Assembly: GCF_024320865.1 (NCBI RefSeq)
Contig: NZ_JANDBD010000015.1
Location: 62,001 to 126,000, forward strand
DNA: 64,000 nucleotides
Source: Mycolicibacterium arenosum
GTDB lineage: Bacteria; Actinomycetota; Actinomycetes; Mycobacteriales; Mycobacteriaceae
Direction: 5' to 3'
The first letter of the stretch is position 1. Every line of letters starts with the position of its first letter. The notes under the pieces are model-generated. The model did not search any database. It had not been told where the DNA came from and saw only the letters and a program-made list of their open reading frames with translations. This document shows, piece by piece, positions 42,192-50,586 of the stretch. A program made the position numbers and the translations under genes.

Positions 42192-42892
42192 TGTAGCGGG
42201 GATGGCGGCAGCGCTTGCAGGATCGAGTCCTCCCAGCCGTCGCGGAGGGCGGGAGCCACACTCATCCACGTGACGATCTCGGCGGGCGGGCTGTCCTTCC
42301 ACGACGGGTAGTGGTTCTCGAAGCACGCCCAGTCACCCTCGAGCGCCCAGTAGTGGATGACCTCGTTGAAACGGAACGTCGTGATGAACGAGCCCAGCCA
42401 GTACTTGCCGGTCGACTCCGACCACGGCACGTACAACCGCTCGAGCTCTCGGATGTAGTCGTCCTGGCGACCCGGCTTGGTCTGCATGATCTCCTGGATC
42501 ACCAGGCCGGCCTTGACGTCCGCCTCCTGCAGTTGGGCGAGCGTCCGGTTCGACCTGCCCGCGTACATGATCCGACCCTCGCCGGTCGCGCCGAGGCTGG
42601 ACAGGAAGGCCGCCCACTCCACGGCGGCCGCTCGGTGCGACCCGCCGGGCGCCTGGGCCCAGCCGATGCGCGCGTAGTCGGCGAAGGCGTCGATTTCCCA
42701 GATGACGGTCACCTGCGGCCAGTGCCCGTTGTACGCGGTGGTCTCCCACAGCGCGAACAAGCGCGCTCCGAGCGCCTCCATCATGGGTTGGTAGACGGCG
42801 CTGAACCGCTCGGTGAAGAGCTCGCTGCCGCCCGATCCGAGCGAAACGGTCTCGTGCAGGTACATCAACGTGTGACCGTGGTACTTCTTCAT
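42188..42892 (-). CDS. NIPSNAP-like / dimeric alpha-beta barrel protein
   Basis: A 234-residue protein beginning MKKYHGHTLMYLHETVSLGSG. It has two dimeric alpha-beta barrel-like halves (about 1-110 and 120-234), each with a MQ/IQE...KPGRQDDYIRELE-like NIPSNAP pattern. It may bind the hydrophobic substrate or an intermediate. The ATG at 42892 is preferred, but GTG 42898 is possible; the gene is first of a six-gene operon. Its leader from motif C is about 65 nt, longer than at the other island promoters. Confidence 0.78.
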   Translation of the reverse strand: MKKYHGHTLMYLHETVSLGSGGSELFTERFSAVYQPMMEALGARLFALWETTAYNGHWPQVTVIWEIDAFADYARIGWAQAPGGSHRAAAVEWAAFLSSLGATGEGRIMYAGRSNRTLAQLQEADVKAGLVIQEIMQTKPGRQDDYIRELERLYVPWSESTGKYWLGSFITTFRFNEVIHYWALEGDWACFENHYPSWKDSPPAEIVTWMSVAPALRDGWEDSILQALPPSPLQ

Positions 42893-42955
42893 GTTCACAG
42901 CGGCCGGCCCGCCGTGCGCAGGCTGTTCGTGGTTGACACTGACACCTAGCGAGCG

Positions 42956-42981
42956 TGACACTTATGCCGTGTTTTGTAAAG
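42956..42981. promoter_or_regulatory. Shared 26-bp motif, copy C
   Basis: TGACAC-N11-TTTGTAAAG in the divergent gap between the NIPSNAP operon and the SMP-30 gene. Two further TGACAC words lie just left of it (42934-42946). The flank CGAGCG before TGACAC matches copy B. Confidence 0.72.
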
Positions 42982-43001
42982 GTGCGAACGCGACCCCGGG
43001 G

Positions 43002-43829
43002 ATGATCCAGCCGATGACCGAGCCGGTGTGTGACGGCTTCTGTTTCGGGGAGGGCGCTCGGTGGTTCGAGGGCCTGGTGTGGTTCTCCGACATGCTCGGC
43101 GAGGCGGTGCACACCGTCACGCTGGCCGGTGAGATGTCGACCCTGCCGCTGCCGGGGCACGCCCCGTCCGGCCTCGGGTTCCGGCCCGACGGTTCACTGC
43201 TGATCGCATCGACGAAAAAGCGTGCACTGCTGCGCTACGACGGCGACGCGGTCCAGACGATCGCCGATCTGGCCGACGTGGTGCCCGCCGACCTGGGAGA
43301 CATGGTCGTCGACGACCTCGGGCGCGCGTACGTCGGTTCGCAGGCCAGGGACGGCGGCGTCATCGTGCGGGTCGATCCGGACGGCGGTGTGACCGTCGTG
43401 GCCGAGAACTTGCACTTCCCCAACGGCATGGTGCTCGTCGACGCCGGACGCACACTCGTCGTCGCCGAGTCGACCGCGCGTCGACTCACCGCCTTCAACG
43501 TCGACGCCGACGGAAACCTCTCCGATCGCAGGCTCTTCGCCGACGGGTTGGAGGGCCCGCCCGACGGACTCGCCGCCGACGCCGAGGGCGGGGTGTGGAC
43601 GTCCCTGGTGCTGGCGAACGCCTTCGTGCGCGTGCTGGATGGCGGCGAGGTCACCCATCGCGTCGACATCGGCGAACGGATGGCGATCGCCTGCGCACTG
43701 GGCGGACCCGAGGGCAGGACGCTGTTCGTGCTGTCGAGCACCGACGCGTATCCGGAACGACTGGTCGGCACGAACGGCTCGCGGCTCGACGCCGTGATCG
43801 TCGACGTGCCCGCCGCGGGAGGTTTCTGA
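43002..43829 (+). CDS. SMP-30/gluconolactonase-family lactonase
   Basis: A 275-residue six-bladed beta-propeller. CFGEGARWF, SGLGFRPDGSLL, NLHFPNGMVLVD and GPPDGLAADAEGGVW carry the expected metal-ligand positions. It should open a lactone, possibly produced by oxidation of a hydroxy-acid or cyclic ester in the pathway. Start ATG 43002 is 20 nt after motif C; ATG 43014 is an alternative with GGGGA upstream. It is followed by a thioesterase-like gene after 2 nt. Confidence 0.87.
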   Translation: MIQPMTEPVCDGFCFGEGARWFEGLVWFSDMLGEAVHTVTLAGEMSTLPLPGHAPSGLGFRPDGSLLIASTKKRALLRYDGDAVQTIADLADVVPADLGDMVVDDLGRAYVGSQARDGGVIVRVDPDGGVTVVAENLHFPNGMVLVDAGRTLVVAESTARRLTAFNVDADGNLSDRRLFADGLEGPPDGLAADAEGGVWTSLVLANAFVRVLDGGEVTHRVDIGERMAIACALGGPEGRTLFVLSSTDAYPERLVGTNGSRLDAVIVDVPAAGGF

Positions 43830-43831
43830 GA

Positions 43832-44650
43832 GTGTCGGATTCCTATTACGAACTCCTCGACGTCGACGACGCCCTCGGCGAGCGGTTCCACGCCACCGAT
43901 CTGGTGCGCAGCACGTGGACGGCGGCCATCCAACACGGCGCTCCCCCGTCGGCCCTGCTGGTGCGGGCGCTGGAACGCTGCGAGCAGCGCGACGACACCC
44001 GACTGAGTCGGGTGCTGATCGACCTGTTGGGACCCGTGCCCGCCGAAGGCGACCTGTGGGTGCGGGCGACGAAGGAGCGCTCCGGCAAGCAGATCGAGCT
44101 GGTATCAGCGGAACTGCTGGCACAGGGTCCGGACGGCTCGCCCCGCCCGGTGGCCAGGGCGAGCGGGTGGCGGTTGGCGACCCTCGACACGTCGGCGCTG
44201 CAGCACGCGTCGGCGCCGCCGCTGCGCCCGCTGTCGGAAGCCGTCAACCGGAACATGTCCAAGGACTGGGACCGCAACTACGTGCACAGCCTCGACTGGC
44301 GCTGGCTGACCGAGCCGATGTCGCCGGGCGCCGGTGAATCGTGGATCAAGCCGGTGGTCGACCTGGTCAAGGGCGAGACGCTGACTCCGCTGGAGCGGCT
44401 GTTCACCGTCGCCGACGACGCGAACGGCATCGGTACGAAGATTGACATCCGCGCCTGGACGTTCATGAACACCGACCTGGTGGTGCACGTACACCGCATC
44501 CCGCAGGGTGAGTGGATCGGCATCCGCGCCGAGACGAACTACGGTCCCGACGGTGTTGGGACGACGATCGGGACGCTGTTCGACGAGGTCGCCGCGATCG
44601 GGAGCATCCAGCAATCGGTGCTGCTGCGACCCCGCCCGTCGAAGACCTAG
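43832..44650 (+). CDS. TesB-like double-hotdog thioesterase family protein
   Basis: A 272-residue protein of two hotdog-like halves (about 1-125 and 140-272), typical of acyl-CoA thioesterase II/TesB-like proteins: WTAAIQHGAPPSALLVRALE in the first and AWTFMNTDLVVHVHRIPQGEWIG in the second. The second half has the Asp in MNTDLVVHVHR that fits the family. It would release an acid from its CoA ester. GTG follows the SMP-30 stop by 2 nt, so they form one unit. Confidence 0.83.
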   Translation: MSDSYYELLDVDDALGERFHATDLVRSTWTAAIQHGAPPSALLVRALERCEQRDDTRLSRVLIDLLGPVPAEGDLWVRATKERSGKQIELVSAELLAQGPDGSPRPVARASGWRLATLDTSALQHASAPPLRPLSEAVNRNMSKDWDRNYVHSLDWRWLTEPMSPGAGESWIKPVVDLVKGETLTPLERLFTVADDANGIGTKIDIRAWTFMNTDLVVHVHRIPQGEWIGIRAETNYGPDGVGTTIGTLFDEVAAIGSIQQSVLLRPRPSKT

Positions 44651-45811
44651 TCAGGTCTCCAGCTCGGCGAGCACCTCGTCGGTGTGCTGGCCGAGCGCGG
44701 GCACTCCGGAGCGTGGCGCCCACGGAGTGCCGTGGAAGTCGGCGGGGGTCGCGACCATGGGTATCGTCGAATCCCCTTCCGGCACATAGACGATACCGCC
44801 GGCGCTGTGGAACTGCTCGTCGGCGAGCACGTCGTCCATCGTGTTGATGGGCGACCAGAAGAAGTCCGGTTCGGCTGCGAACACCGCCGCCCACTCGTCG
44901 AGCGTCCTCGTCGCGAAGACGGCGTCCAACTCGCGGATCAGCTCCTCGGCGTTCACCGCCCTGGCACGCGCCGAGTCGAAGCGCGGATCGGACAGCCAAT
45001 CCTCGCGATCCACCGCACGACACAGCGGCGGCCAGTGCCGGTCGCCCTGCAATCCGACGATCCAGAACGAGCGGTGGTCGGCTGTCGAGTAGTTGTTCAT
45101 GCACGGGTTGCCCATGGTCTCGCGTTGACCGATCGCCACCGAATGTCCGGTCGCCAGAAGGGTGTTGAGGTCGAAGCTCGTCGTGTAGGCGCCCTGCCGG
45201 TACAGCGACGTCGTGACCAGCTGGCCCGCACCGCTGGTCGCGCGTGAGACCAGGGCCGCGCAGACCGCGGCCACCAGCGTCATCGCCGCCGAGTGATCGC
45301 CCATGCCGCCTCGCTGAAACGGTGGACTCTGCCCTGGCCGGGTCAAGAGGCTCGCGATGCCCGCGCGCGCCCAGAACGCCGCGACGTCGTAGGCGGGCCG
45401 GTCCGCATCGGGCCCCTCCGTGCCGTAGCCCGTGATCAACCCGTAGACCAGCCGCGGGTTGGCAGCCGACACCGTGTCGTAGTCGAGGCCGAGCCTGTGC
45501 AGCGCGGCCGGCCGAACGTTGGTGATGAACACGTCCGCGGCCGCGAGCAGCCCCCGTGCGGCGGTCAGTCCGTCGTCGGTGGCGAGATCGAGCACCGCGC
45601 TGCGCTTGCCGCGGTTGTCCATGTCGAACGGCGGGTTCTCCTCGGCGAGGCCGAGCATGCGGCCGAACATGCGCGCCGGGTCACCCGCGGGCGGCTCGAT
45701 CTTGACGACGTCGGCGCCCCAGTCGGCGAGGATTCCAGCCGCGGCGGGACCCGCGACCCAGACCCCCAGTTCGACGACCTTGACACCCGCCATCGGTCCG
45801 GCCACGGACAC
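44651..45811 (-). CDS. CaiB/BaiF (class III) CoA-transferase
   Basis: A 386-residue class III CoA-transferase. VVELGVWVAGPAAAGILADWGADVVKIEPP is the N-terminal signature (read as two shorter motifs: VVELGVWVAGP and ADWGADVVKIEPP); the catalytic Asp is in GGMGDHSAAM. It forms the CoA ester of the pathway's acid by swapping CoA between acids. GTG start with GAAAGG upstream. Its gene is alone, led by motif D, and abuts the thioesterase gene convergently with no gap. Confidence 0.92.
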   Translation of the reverse strand: MSVAGPMAGVKVVELGVWVAGPAAAGILADWGADVVKIEPPAGDPARMFGRMLGLAEENPPFDMDNRGKRSAVLDLATDDGLTAARGLLAAADVFITNVRPAALHRLGLDYDTVSAANPRLVYGLITGYGTEGPDADRPAYDVAAFWARAGIASLLTRPGQSPPFQRGGMGDHSAAMTLVAAVCAALVSRATSGAGQLVTTSLYRQGAYTTSFDLNTLLATGHSVAIGQRETMGNPCMNNYSTADHRSFWIVGLQGDRHWPPLCRAVDREDWLSDPRFDSARARAVNAEELIRELDAVFATRTLDEWAAVFAAEPDFFWSPINTMDDVLADEQFHSAGGIVYVPEGDSTIPMVATPADFHGTPWAPRSGVPALGQHTDEVLAELET

Positions 45812-45835
45812 CGCCTTTCGGTTTCACCAATCCGC

Positions 45836-45861
45836 ATTACAATCTCAAAGATTTTGTAAAG
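45836..45861. promoter_or_regulatory. Shared 26-bp motif, copy D
   Basis: ATTACA-N11-TTTGTAAAG, the most symmetric copy: TTACAA-N11-TTGTAA, with ATCT-CAA-AGAT within. It lies 24 nt upstream of the CoA-transferase start and about 90 nt upstream of the TetR gene, so it could serve both. Confidence 0.7.
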
Positions 45862-45952
45862 TCAACGCAGGATCGTCCACGAACGTCAAGCCTAGGAGGC
45901 GCGGTGTGACCGTTCGGCTCCCCCACTCCATTCGGCTCGGCGGGCGGGCGAT

Positions 45953-46522
45953 ATGAGCAAGGCGGCTTACCATCGTCCTGTGAACGAACCGCTTGCTGCC
46001 GGTCGGGGCGGTGACGGCGAGGACTCGTCGACCCGCACCCGCATCCTCGCCGCGACCGCGGAGGTGCTCGGACGCAGCGGACAGACGAAGCTCAGCCTGT
46101 CCGAGGTGGCGCTGCAGGCCGGCGTGTCCAGACCGACTCTCTACCGCTGGTTCTCGTCGAAGCAGGAACTCCTCGACGGGTTCGGCCGCTACGAGCGCGA
46201 CATGTTCGACAGCGGCATCAGTGCCGCGACCGCGGGTTTGCGCGGCACCGAGAAGCTCGACGCCGCATTGAGATTCATCGTCGCCTACCAGCAGTCGTAC
46301 TCGGGGGTGCGGCTCATCGACATCGAGCCCGAGGTCGTCATCGTCCAGCTCGAGCAGGTGATCCCGCTCATGCGCGCTCGCCTGCTCCGGCTGCTCACCG
46401 GCCCCAACGCCGCCGTGAAGGCCGCCACCGCGATCCGCGTCGCGGTGTCGCACTACATCGTGCGCAGCGATGACGACGACGACTTCCTCGCCCAGCTGCG
46501 CCACGCGGTCGGCATCAAATAG
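45953..46522 (+). CDS. TetR-family regulator of the catabolic island
   Basis: A 189-residue TetR protein. HTH at about residues 25-75 (ATAEVLGRSGQTKLSL, EVALQAGVSRPTLYRWFSSKQELL). It lies between motifs D and E and is the only regulator gene in the island, so it is the prime candidate for reading the 26-bp motif. ATG 45953 has GGCGGGCG upstream; GTG 45980 is an alternative start. Binding is inferred, not shown. Confidence 0.88.
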   Translation: MSKAAYHRPVNEPLAAGRGGDGEDSSTRTRILAATAEVLGRSGQTKLSLSEVALQAGVSRPTLYRWFSSKQELLDGFGRYERDMFDSGISAATAGLRGTEKLDAALRFIVAYQQSYSGVRLIDIEPEVVIVQLEQVIPLMRARLLRLLTGPNAAVKAATAIRVAVSHYIVRSDDDDDFLAQLRHAVGIK

Positions 46523-46551
46523 TTAGGTCGGCTCGAATTCATCCAAGGGGC

Positions 46552-46577
46552 TGACACTGCCGCCCCGCTTTGTAATG
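46552..46577. promoter_or_regulatory. Shared 26-bp motif, copy E
   Basis: TGACAC-N11-TTTGTAATG, 8 nt before the ATG of the aldehyde dehydrogenase, the same distance as in copy B. TGTAAT fits a -10 hexamer, giving a nearly leaderless message. Confidence 0.72.
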
Positions 46578-46585
46578 CTGAGCAC

Positions 46586-48070
46586 ATGACTAGCGTGCAG
46601 GACGATACGGGCGTGTTGGCCGGCGACGAGCGGATGCTCATCGACGGCGAGCTTCAGCACACGGGCAGCGGGGCGTCGTTCGACGTCGTCCACCCGGCCA
46701 GCGAACAGATTGTGGGCCAGGCGGTGGACGGCACCGTCGACGACATGGCGCGGGCGGTGGGTGCCGCGCGGCGCGCGTTCGACGAGACCGACTGGTCGCG
46801 CGACCTCGATTTCCGCTACCACTGCCTGACGCAGCTGCACGACGCGTTCGAGCGCAATAAGGAGCGGCTGCGCCGGGTGCTCATCACCGAGGTCGGGTGC
46901 CCGGTCACCGTGTCGGGCTCCCAGATCGAGAGCCCCATCGAGGAGGTCAAGCACTGGGCCGACCACGGGAAGCACTTCGAGTACCTCGTCGACAACGGGG
47001 TGCACGACACCCCGCTGGGGCCGGCGCGGCGCAAGATCCACTACGAGGCGGTCGGTGTGGTGGGGGCGATCACGCCGTGGAACGTGCCGTTCTACCTCAA
47101 CGTGGCCGAAACGGTGCCCGCGCTGATGGCGGGAAACACCGTCGTGCTCAAGCCCGCTCAGCTGACCCCGTGGTCGGGCAGCGAGTACGGCCGCATCGTG
47201 GCCGAGGAGACCGACATCCCGCCCGGTGTGTTCAACGTCGTTACCTCGAATGCTAACGAAGTGGGCGCCGCGCTGAGCAGCGATCCTCGAGTGGACATGA
47301 TCACCTTCACCGGGTCCACCGCGACGGGCCGGGCGATTCTGGCCGCCGGCGCACCGACGGTCAAGAAGACGCTGCTCGAACTCGGCGGCAAGTCGGCGCA
47401 CATCGTGCTCGACGACGCCGACTTCAGCTCGACCTTGCCGTTGGCGGCGATGATGGCGTGTGTGATGTCGGGGCAGTCCTGCATCCTGCCGTCGCGGATC
47501 CTGTTGCCGCGCAATCGCTATGACGAGGGCATCGAGGTTCTGAAGACGATGATGGAGGGCTTTCCCATCGGCGATCCGTGGACGCCCGGCAACATGCAGG
47601 GCCCGCAGATCAGCGAGACACAGCGGCAGAAGGTACTGGGCCTGGTCAACCGCGCCGTCGAGGCGGGCGCTCGACTGGTAACCGGAGGCGGCGTGCCGGA
47701 GCACCTTCCCGTCGGCTACTACACCCAGCCCACCCTGCTCGCGGACGTCGACCCGGACAGCGAGATCGCGCAGGAGGAGGTCTTCGGGCCCGTGCTCGCG
47801 GTCATCCCCTACGGCACCGACGACGAGGCCGTCGCGATCGCGAACAACTCGATCTACGGCCTATCCGGCGAGGTGTCCGGCGGCGATCTCGACCGCGCGT
47901 TCGCCGTCGCCACCCGGATGCGCACCGGCAACGTGACCATCAACGGCAAGAGCCATTTCGGCATCGGCAGCCCGTTCGGCGGCACCAAGCAGAGCGGACT
48001 GGGGTACCGCAACGGCGACGAGGGCCATAAGGAGTACCTCGCCGCGAAGACCATCGGCATGCCCGAGTGA
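46586..48070 (+). CDS. Aldehyde dehydrogenase of the catabolic island
   Basis: A 494-residue ALDH. AITPWNVPFY, ELGGKSAHIVLDDAD and the catalytic cysteine in MSGQSCILPSRILL are intact; EEVFGPVLAVIPY is near the C-terminus. It would oxidise the aldehyde from the P450/ADH steps to an acid for CoA activation. Motif E is 8 nt before its ATG. It overlaps the following SnoaL gene by 4 nt (GTGA). Confidence 0.94.
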   Translation: MTSVQDDTGVLAGDERMLIDGELQHTGSGASFDVVHPASEQIVGQAVDGTVDDMARAVGAARRAFDETDWSRDLDFRYHCLTQLHDAFERNKERLRRVLITEVGCPVTVSGSQIESPIEEVKHWADHGKHFEYLVDNGVHDTPLGPARRKIHYEAVGVVGAITPWNVPFYLNVAETVPALMAGNTVVLKPAQLTPWSGSEYGRIVAEETDIPPGVFNVVTSNANEVGAALSSDPRVDMITFTGSTATGRAILAAGAPTVKKTLLELGGKSAHIVLDDADFSSTLPLAAMMACVMSGQSCILPSRILLPRNRYDEGIEVLKTMMEGFPIGDPWTPGNMQGPQISETQRQKVLGLVNRAVEAGARLVTGGGVPEHLPVGYYTQPTLLADVDPDSEIAQEEVFGPVLAVIPYGTDDEAVAIANNSIYGLSGEVSGGDLDRAFAVATRMRTGNVTINGKSHFGIGSPFGGTKQSGLGYRNGDEGHKEYLAAKTIGMPE

Positions 48071-48474
48071 GTGATCCCGAGATCCCCTCGCTGCTGTACC
48101 GCTACGCTCGCGCCGTCGACACCAAGGACTGGGAGCTCTACCGGTCGGTGTTCACCGATGACGCCCACATCGACTACAGCTCAGCGGGTTTCGCGACGGG
48201 TTCGGTTGACGAGGTCGTCGCGCAACTCAGCGCGGGCTTCGGCACCATCCCGTGGAGCATGCACTACATCACCAACATCGAGGTGCTGGCCGCCACCGAG
48301 GACCGGGCCACGGTGCGCGCGATGTTCTACAACCCGATGCAGCTGCCCGGCATGGCCGAGACGTCCTCCTGCGGGGGCTATTACCACCACGAGCTGATTC
48401 ACACGCCGGACGGCTGGCGCAGCCGACGGCTCGTCGAGGAGAACGTGTGGTTCGTGGGCAAGCCGGGGAGTTAG
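48067..48474 (+). CDS. SnoaL/NTF2-like protein 2
   Basis: A 135-residue NTF2-like protein: LLYRYARAVDTKDWELYRSVFTDDAHIDYS is the family's starting helix, with the conserved D/H pattern in DDAHIDY and a C-terminal beta sheet ending SRRLVEENVWFVG. It is translationally coupled to the ALDH. With SnoaL 1 at 36582 it makes two such proteins in one island, suggesting isomerase or dehydratase roles on ring intermediates; this is inference. Confidence 0.84.
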   Translation: MSDPEIPSLLYRYARAVDTKDWELYRSVFTDDAHIDYSSAGFATGSVDEVVAQLSAGFGTIPWSMHYITNIEVLAATEDRATVRAMFYNPMQLPGMAETSSCGGYYHHELIHTPDGWRSRRLVEENVWFVGKPGS

Positions 48475-49566
48475 CTAGCCCTCGGCGGCCAATTGGCCAC
48501 AGGCCGCGGCGATCTCGCGCCCCCTGGTGTCGCGGACCGTGCAGGACACGCCGTGCGCGCGCACGCGTTTGACGAACTCGCGCTCCACCGGCTTGGGGCT
48601 GGCATCCCACTCACTACCCGGTGTCGGGTTGAGCGGGATCAGGTTCACGTGCACCAGCGGACCCAGCGCGGCGTGCAGCTTCCTGCCGAGCATGTCGGCG
48701 CGCCACGGCTGGTCGTTGACGTCGCGGATGAGCGCGTACTCGATGGACACCCGACGGCCGGTCTTGTCGGCGTAGTACCGCGCGGCGTCCAGGACTTCGC
48801 CGACCCGCCACCGGTTGTTGACCGGCACCAGGGTGTCGCGGAGTTCGTCGTCGGGGGTGTGCAGCGACACCGCGAGCGTGACGCCGAGTTCCTCGTCGGC
48901 CAGCTTCCGGATGGCCGGCGCCAGTCCCACGGTCGACACCGTGACCGAGCGCGCCGAGATGCCGAAGCCGTGCGGCGGCGGTGCGGTGATTCTCCGAACG
49001 GCGGTCAGCACGCGTTGGTAGTTGGCCAGCGGTTCGCCCATGCCCATGAAGACGATGTTGGAGAGGCGGCCGTCATGTGCGTCGCGCATCGTCGCCGACG
49101 CGGCTCGCACCTGCTCGAGGATCTCGGCCGTCGACAGATTCCGCTTCAGCCCGCCCTGACCGGTGGCGCAGAAGGGGCAGGCCATTCCGCACCCGGCCTG
49201 GGACGAGATGCACACTGTGTTGCGCTGCGGGTAGCGCATGAGCACCGACTCGAACGTCGTGCCGTCGCCCGCGCGCCACAGCGTCTTTCGGGTTTCGCCG
49301 GCGTCGCACGCGATCGAACGGACCACCGATAGCAGGGTGGGGAACAGCGCCTCGGCGACCTGACCGCGCACGCCTGCGGGCAGATCGGTCATCTGCTGAG
49401 GATCGGCGATCAGCCTGCCGAAGTACTGGTTGGCCAACTGCTTGGCGCGAAACGCCGGCAGTCCCAGTTCCGTAACCGCCGCCGTCTGGGCGTCGTCGTC
49501 GAGGTCGGCGAAGTGCCGCGGCGGCATACCCCGGCGCGGCGCTTCGAAGACCAATGGCAGATTCAC
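48475..49566 (-). CDS. rlmN: 23S rRNA/tRNA adenine-2 methyltransferase RlmN
   Basis: A 363-residue radical-SAM enzyme. The [4Fe-4S] CxxxCxxC is in GCGMACPFCATG, MGMGEPLANY and the methyl-transfer Cys near GVSCTVRDTRG are present. It methylates A2503 of 23S rRNA and A37 of some tRNAs. In M. tuberculosis H37Rv the locus is annotated as two ORFs, Rv2879c and Rv2880c; here it is a single frame. GTG start; its stop abuts the SnoaL 2 stop, the island boundary. Confidence 0.97.
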   Translation of the reverse strand: MNLPLVFEAPRRGMPPRHFADLDDDAQTAAVTELGLPAFRAKQLANQYFGRLIADPQQMTDLPAGVRGQVAEALFPTLLSVVRSIACDAGETRKTLWRAGDGTTFESVLMRYPQRNTVCISSQAGCGMACPFCATGQGGLKRNLSTAEILEQVRAASATMRDAHDGRLSNIVFMGMGEPLANYQRVLTAVRRITAPPPHGFGISARSVTVSTVGLAPAIRKLADEELGVTLAVSLHTPDDELRDTLVPVNNRWRVGEVLDAARYYADKTGRRVSIEYALIRDVNDQPWRADMLGRKLHAALGPLVHVNLIPLNPTPGSEWDASPKPVEREFVKRVRAHGVSCTVRDTRGREIAAACGQLAAEG

Positions 49567-49579
49567 GATTGCTCCAGTA

Positions 49580-50431
49580 TCAGGCTTGTTCGCTCAACAC
49601 GTCGCGGACGGCGCAGTCCACGGCGGCCAGCACGTCGGCGTCGGCGCCCGCCCTGCCACGGACGAAGACCGACGCGCGACTGGCGGGAGGCAGCCCCTCG
49701 GCGAGACACAGCCCGTCGGGAAGGCGGCCGATCATCGGCAGCAGCGCCACACCCAGACCCGAGCGCACCGCGGCGAACAACCCGGACAGATCCGAGCTGT
49801 CGGCGACGATGCGGTAGGGCACGCCGATGCGGTCGAGCGCCGAGAAGGTCGGCTCGCGCAACGTGCACGGCTCCGAGAACATCACGACGGGGAGCGGCTC
49901 GTTGGCGGGGACGGAGAAGCTGCGTCCCGAAATCCATTTCAGCGCAACCATTCCCGATGCATTGGCAGGATCGAGCCCCGAGCCGTCCAGCATGACCGCC
50001 AAATCGACGACGCCGTGTTCGATGGCGTCGGCGAGCATCACGTTGCGGTCCAATCGGAAGCGCAGCCGCCAGTCGGGCAGCCGCTCCCCCAGCGCGCTGG
50101 TCAGCCCCGGCAGCATGACGTCGGCGCCGTGCTCGGTCGCGCCGATCAGCAGCACCCGCTCCTCGGCCGCTCCGAGGTCGGCGAGGGCGGTGTCGTGGGC
50201 GGCCAGGATGGTGCGCGCGTGCGCCAGCACGCGGTGTCCGAGTTCGGTGAAGGCGACTCCGCGTCCGGATCGTTCGACGACGGGCCCGCCGACGACGGCC
50301 TCGACCCGGCGGACGTGCTGGCTGACGGCGGACTGGGTCAGGTGCAGAACGCTGGCGGCTCGGTGAAATCCACCACAGTCGGCCACCGCCACGACGCTGC
50401 GCAGCGGCGCGATGTCGAGCGCCTGAGCCAT
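49580..50431 (-). CDS. LysR-family transcriptional regulator
   Basis: A 283-residue LysR protein. The N-terminal winged HTH reads FHRAASVLHLTQSAVSQHVRRVEA (about residues 20-45); the C-terminal part is the type 2 periplasmic-binding-like effector domain. It is divergent from the EamA transporter across a 155-nt gap that contains a T-N11-A style LysR box, so it most likely controls that transporter. Confidence 0.93.
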   Translation of the reverse strand: MAQALDIAPLRSVVAVADCGGFHRAASVLHLTQSAVSQHVRRVEAVVGGPVVERSGRGVAFTELGHRVLAHARTILAAHDTALADLGAAEERVLLIGATEHGADVMLPGLTSALGERLPDWRLRFRLDRNVMLADAIEHGVVDLAVMLDGSGLDPANASGMVALKWISGRSFSVPANEPLPVVMFSEPCTLREPTFSALDRIGVPYRIVADSSDLSGLFAAVRSGLGVALLPMIGRLPDGLCLAEGLPPASRASVFVRGRAGADADVLAAVDCAVRDVLSEQA

Positions 50432-50446
50432 GGCGCCAAGATACTC

Positions 50447-50465
50447 TGATCAGTACAGACGATCA
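50447..50465. promoter_or_regulatory. LysR-box-like inverted repeat
   Basis: TGATC-N9-GATCA between the LysR and EamA genes, 15 nt before the LysR start. It fits the T-N11-A class of LysR sites. Confidence 0.55.
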
Positions 50466-50586
50466 AAATCCGCGCTCATCGGCTGTGACCCTCAGGGCGC
50501 CCGCGGTATTCGATAAGCAGGTGCGATCGTTTGCGATCGCCGAAATTCGTTGGACCGGCACGCGGGCCCGCCGACAGCATGGTCGG

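Noticed and set aside
46548..46577. Reading the 26-bp motif as a plain SigA promoter (TTGACA-like -35 and TATAAT-like -10)
   Set aside because: TGACAC and the TGTAAT-like hexamer are only 14 nt apart, too short for a normal 17-nt spacer; an operator overlapping the -10 explains it better.
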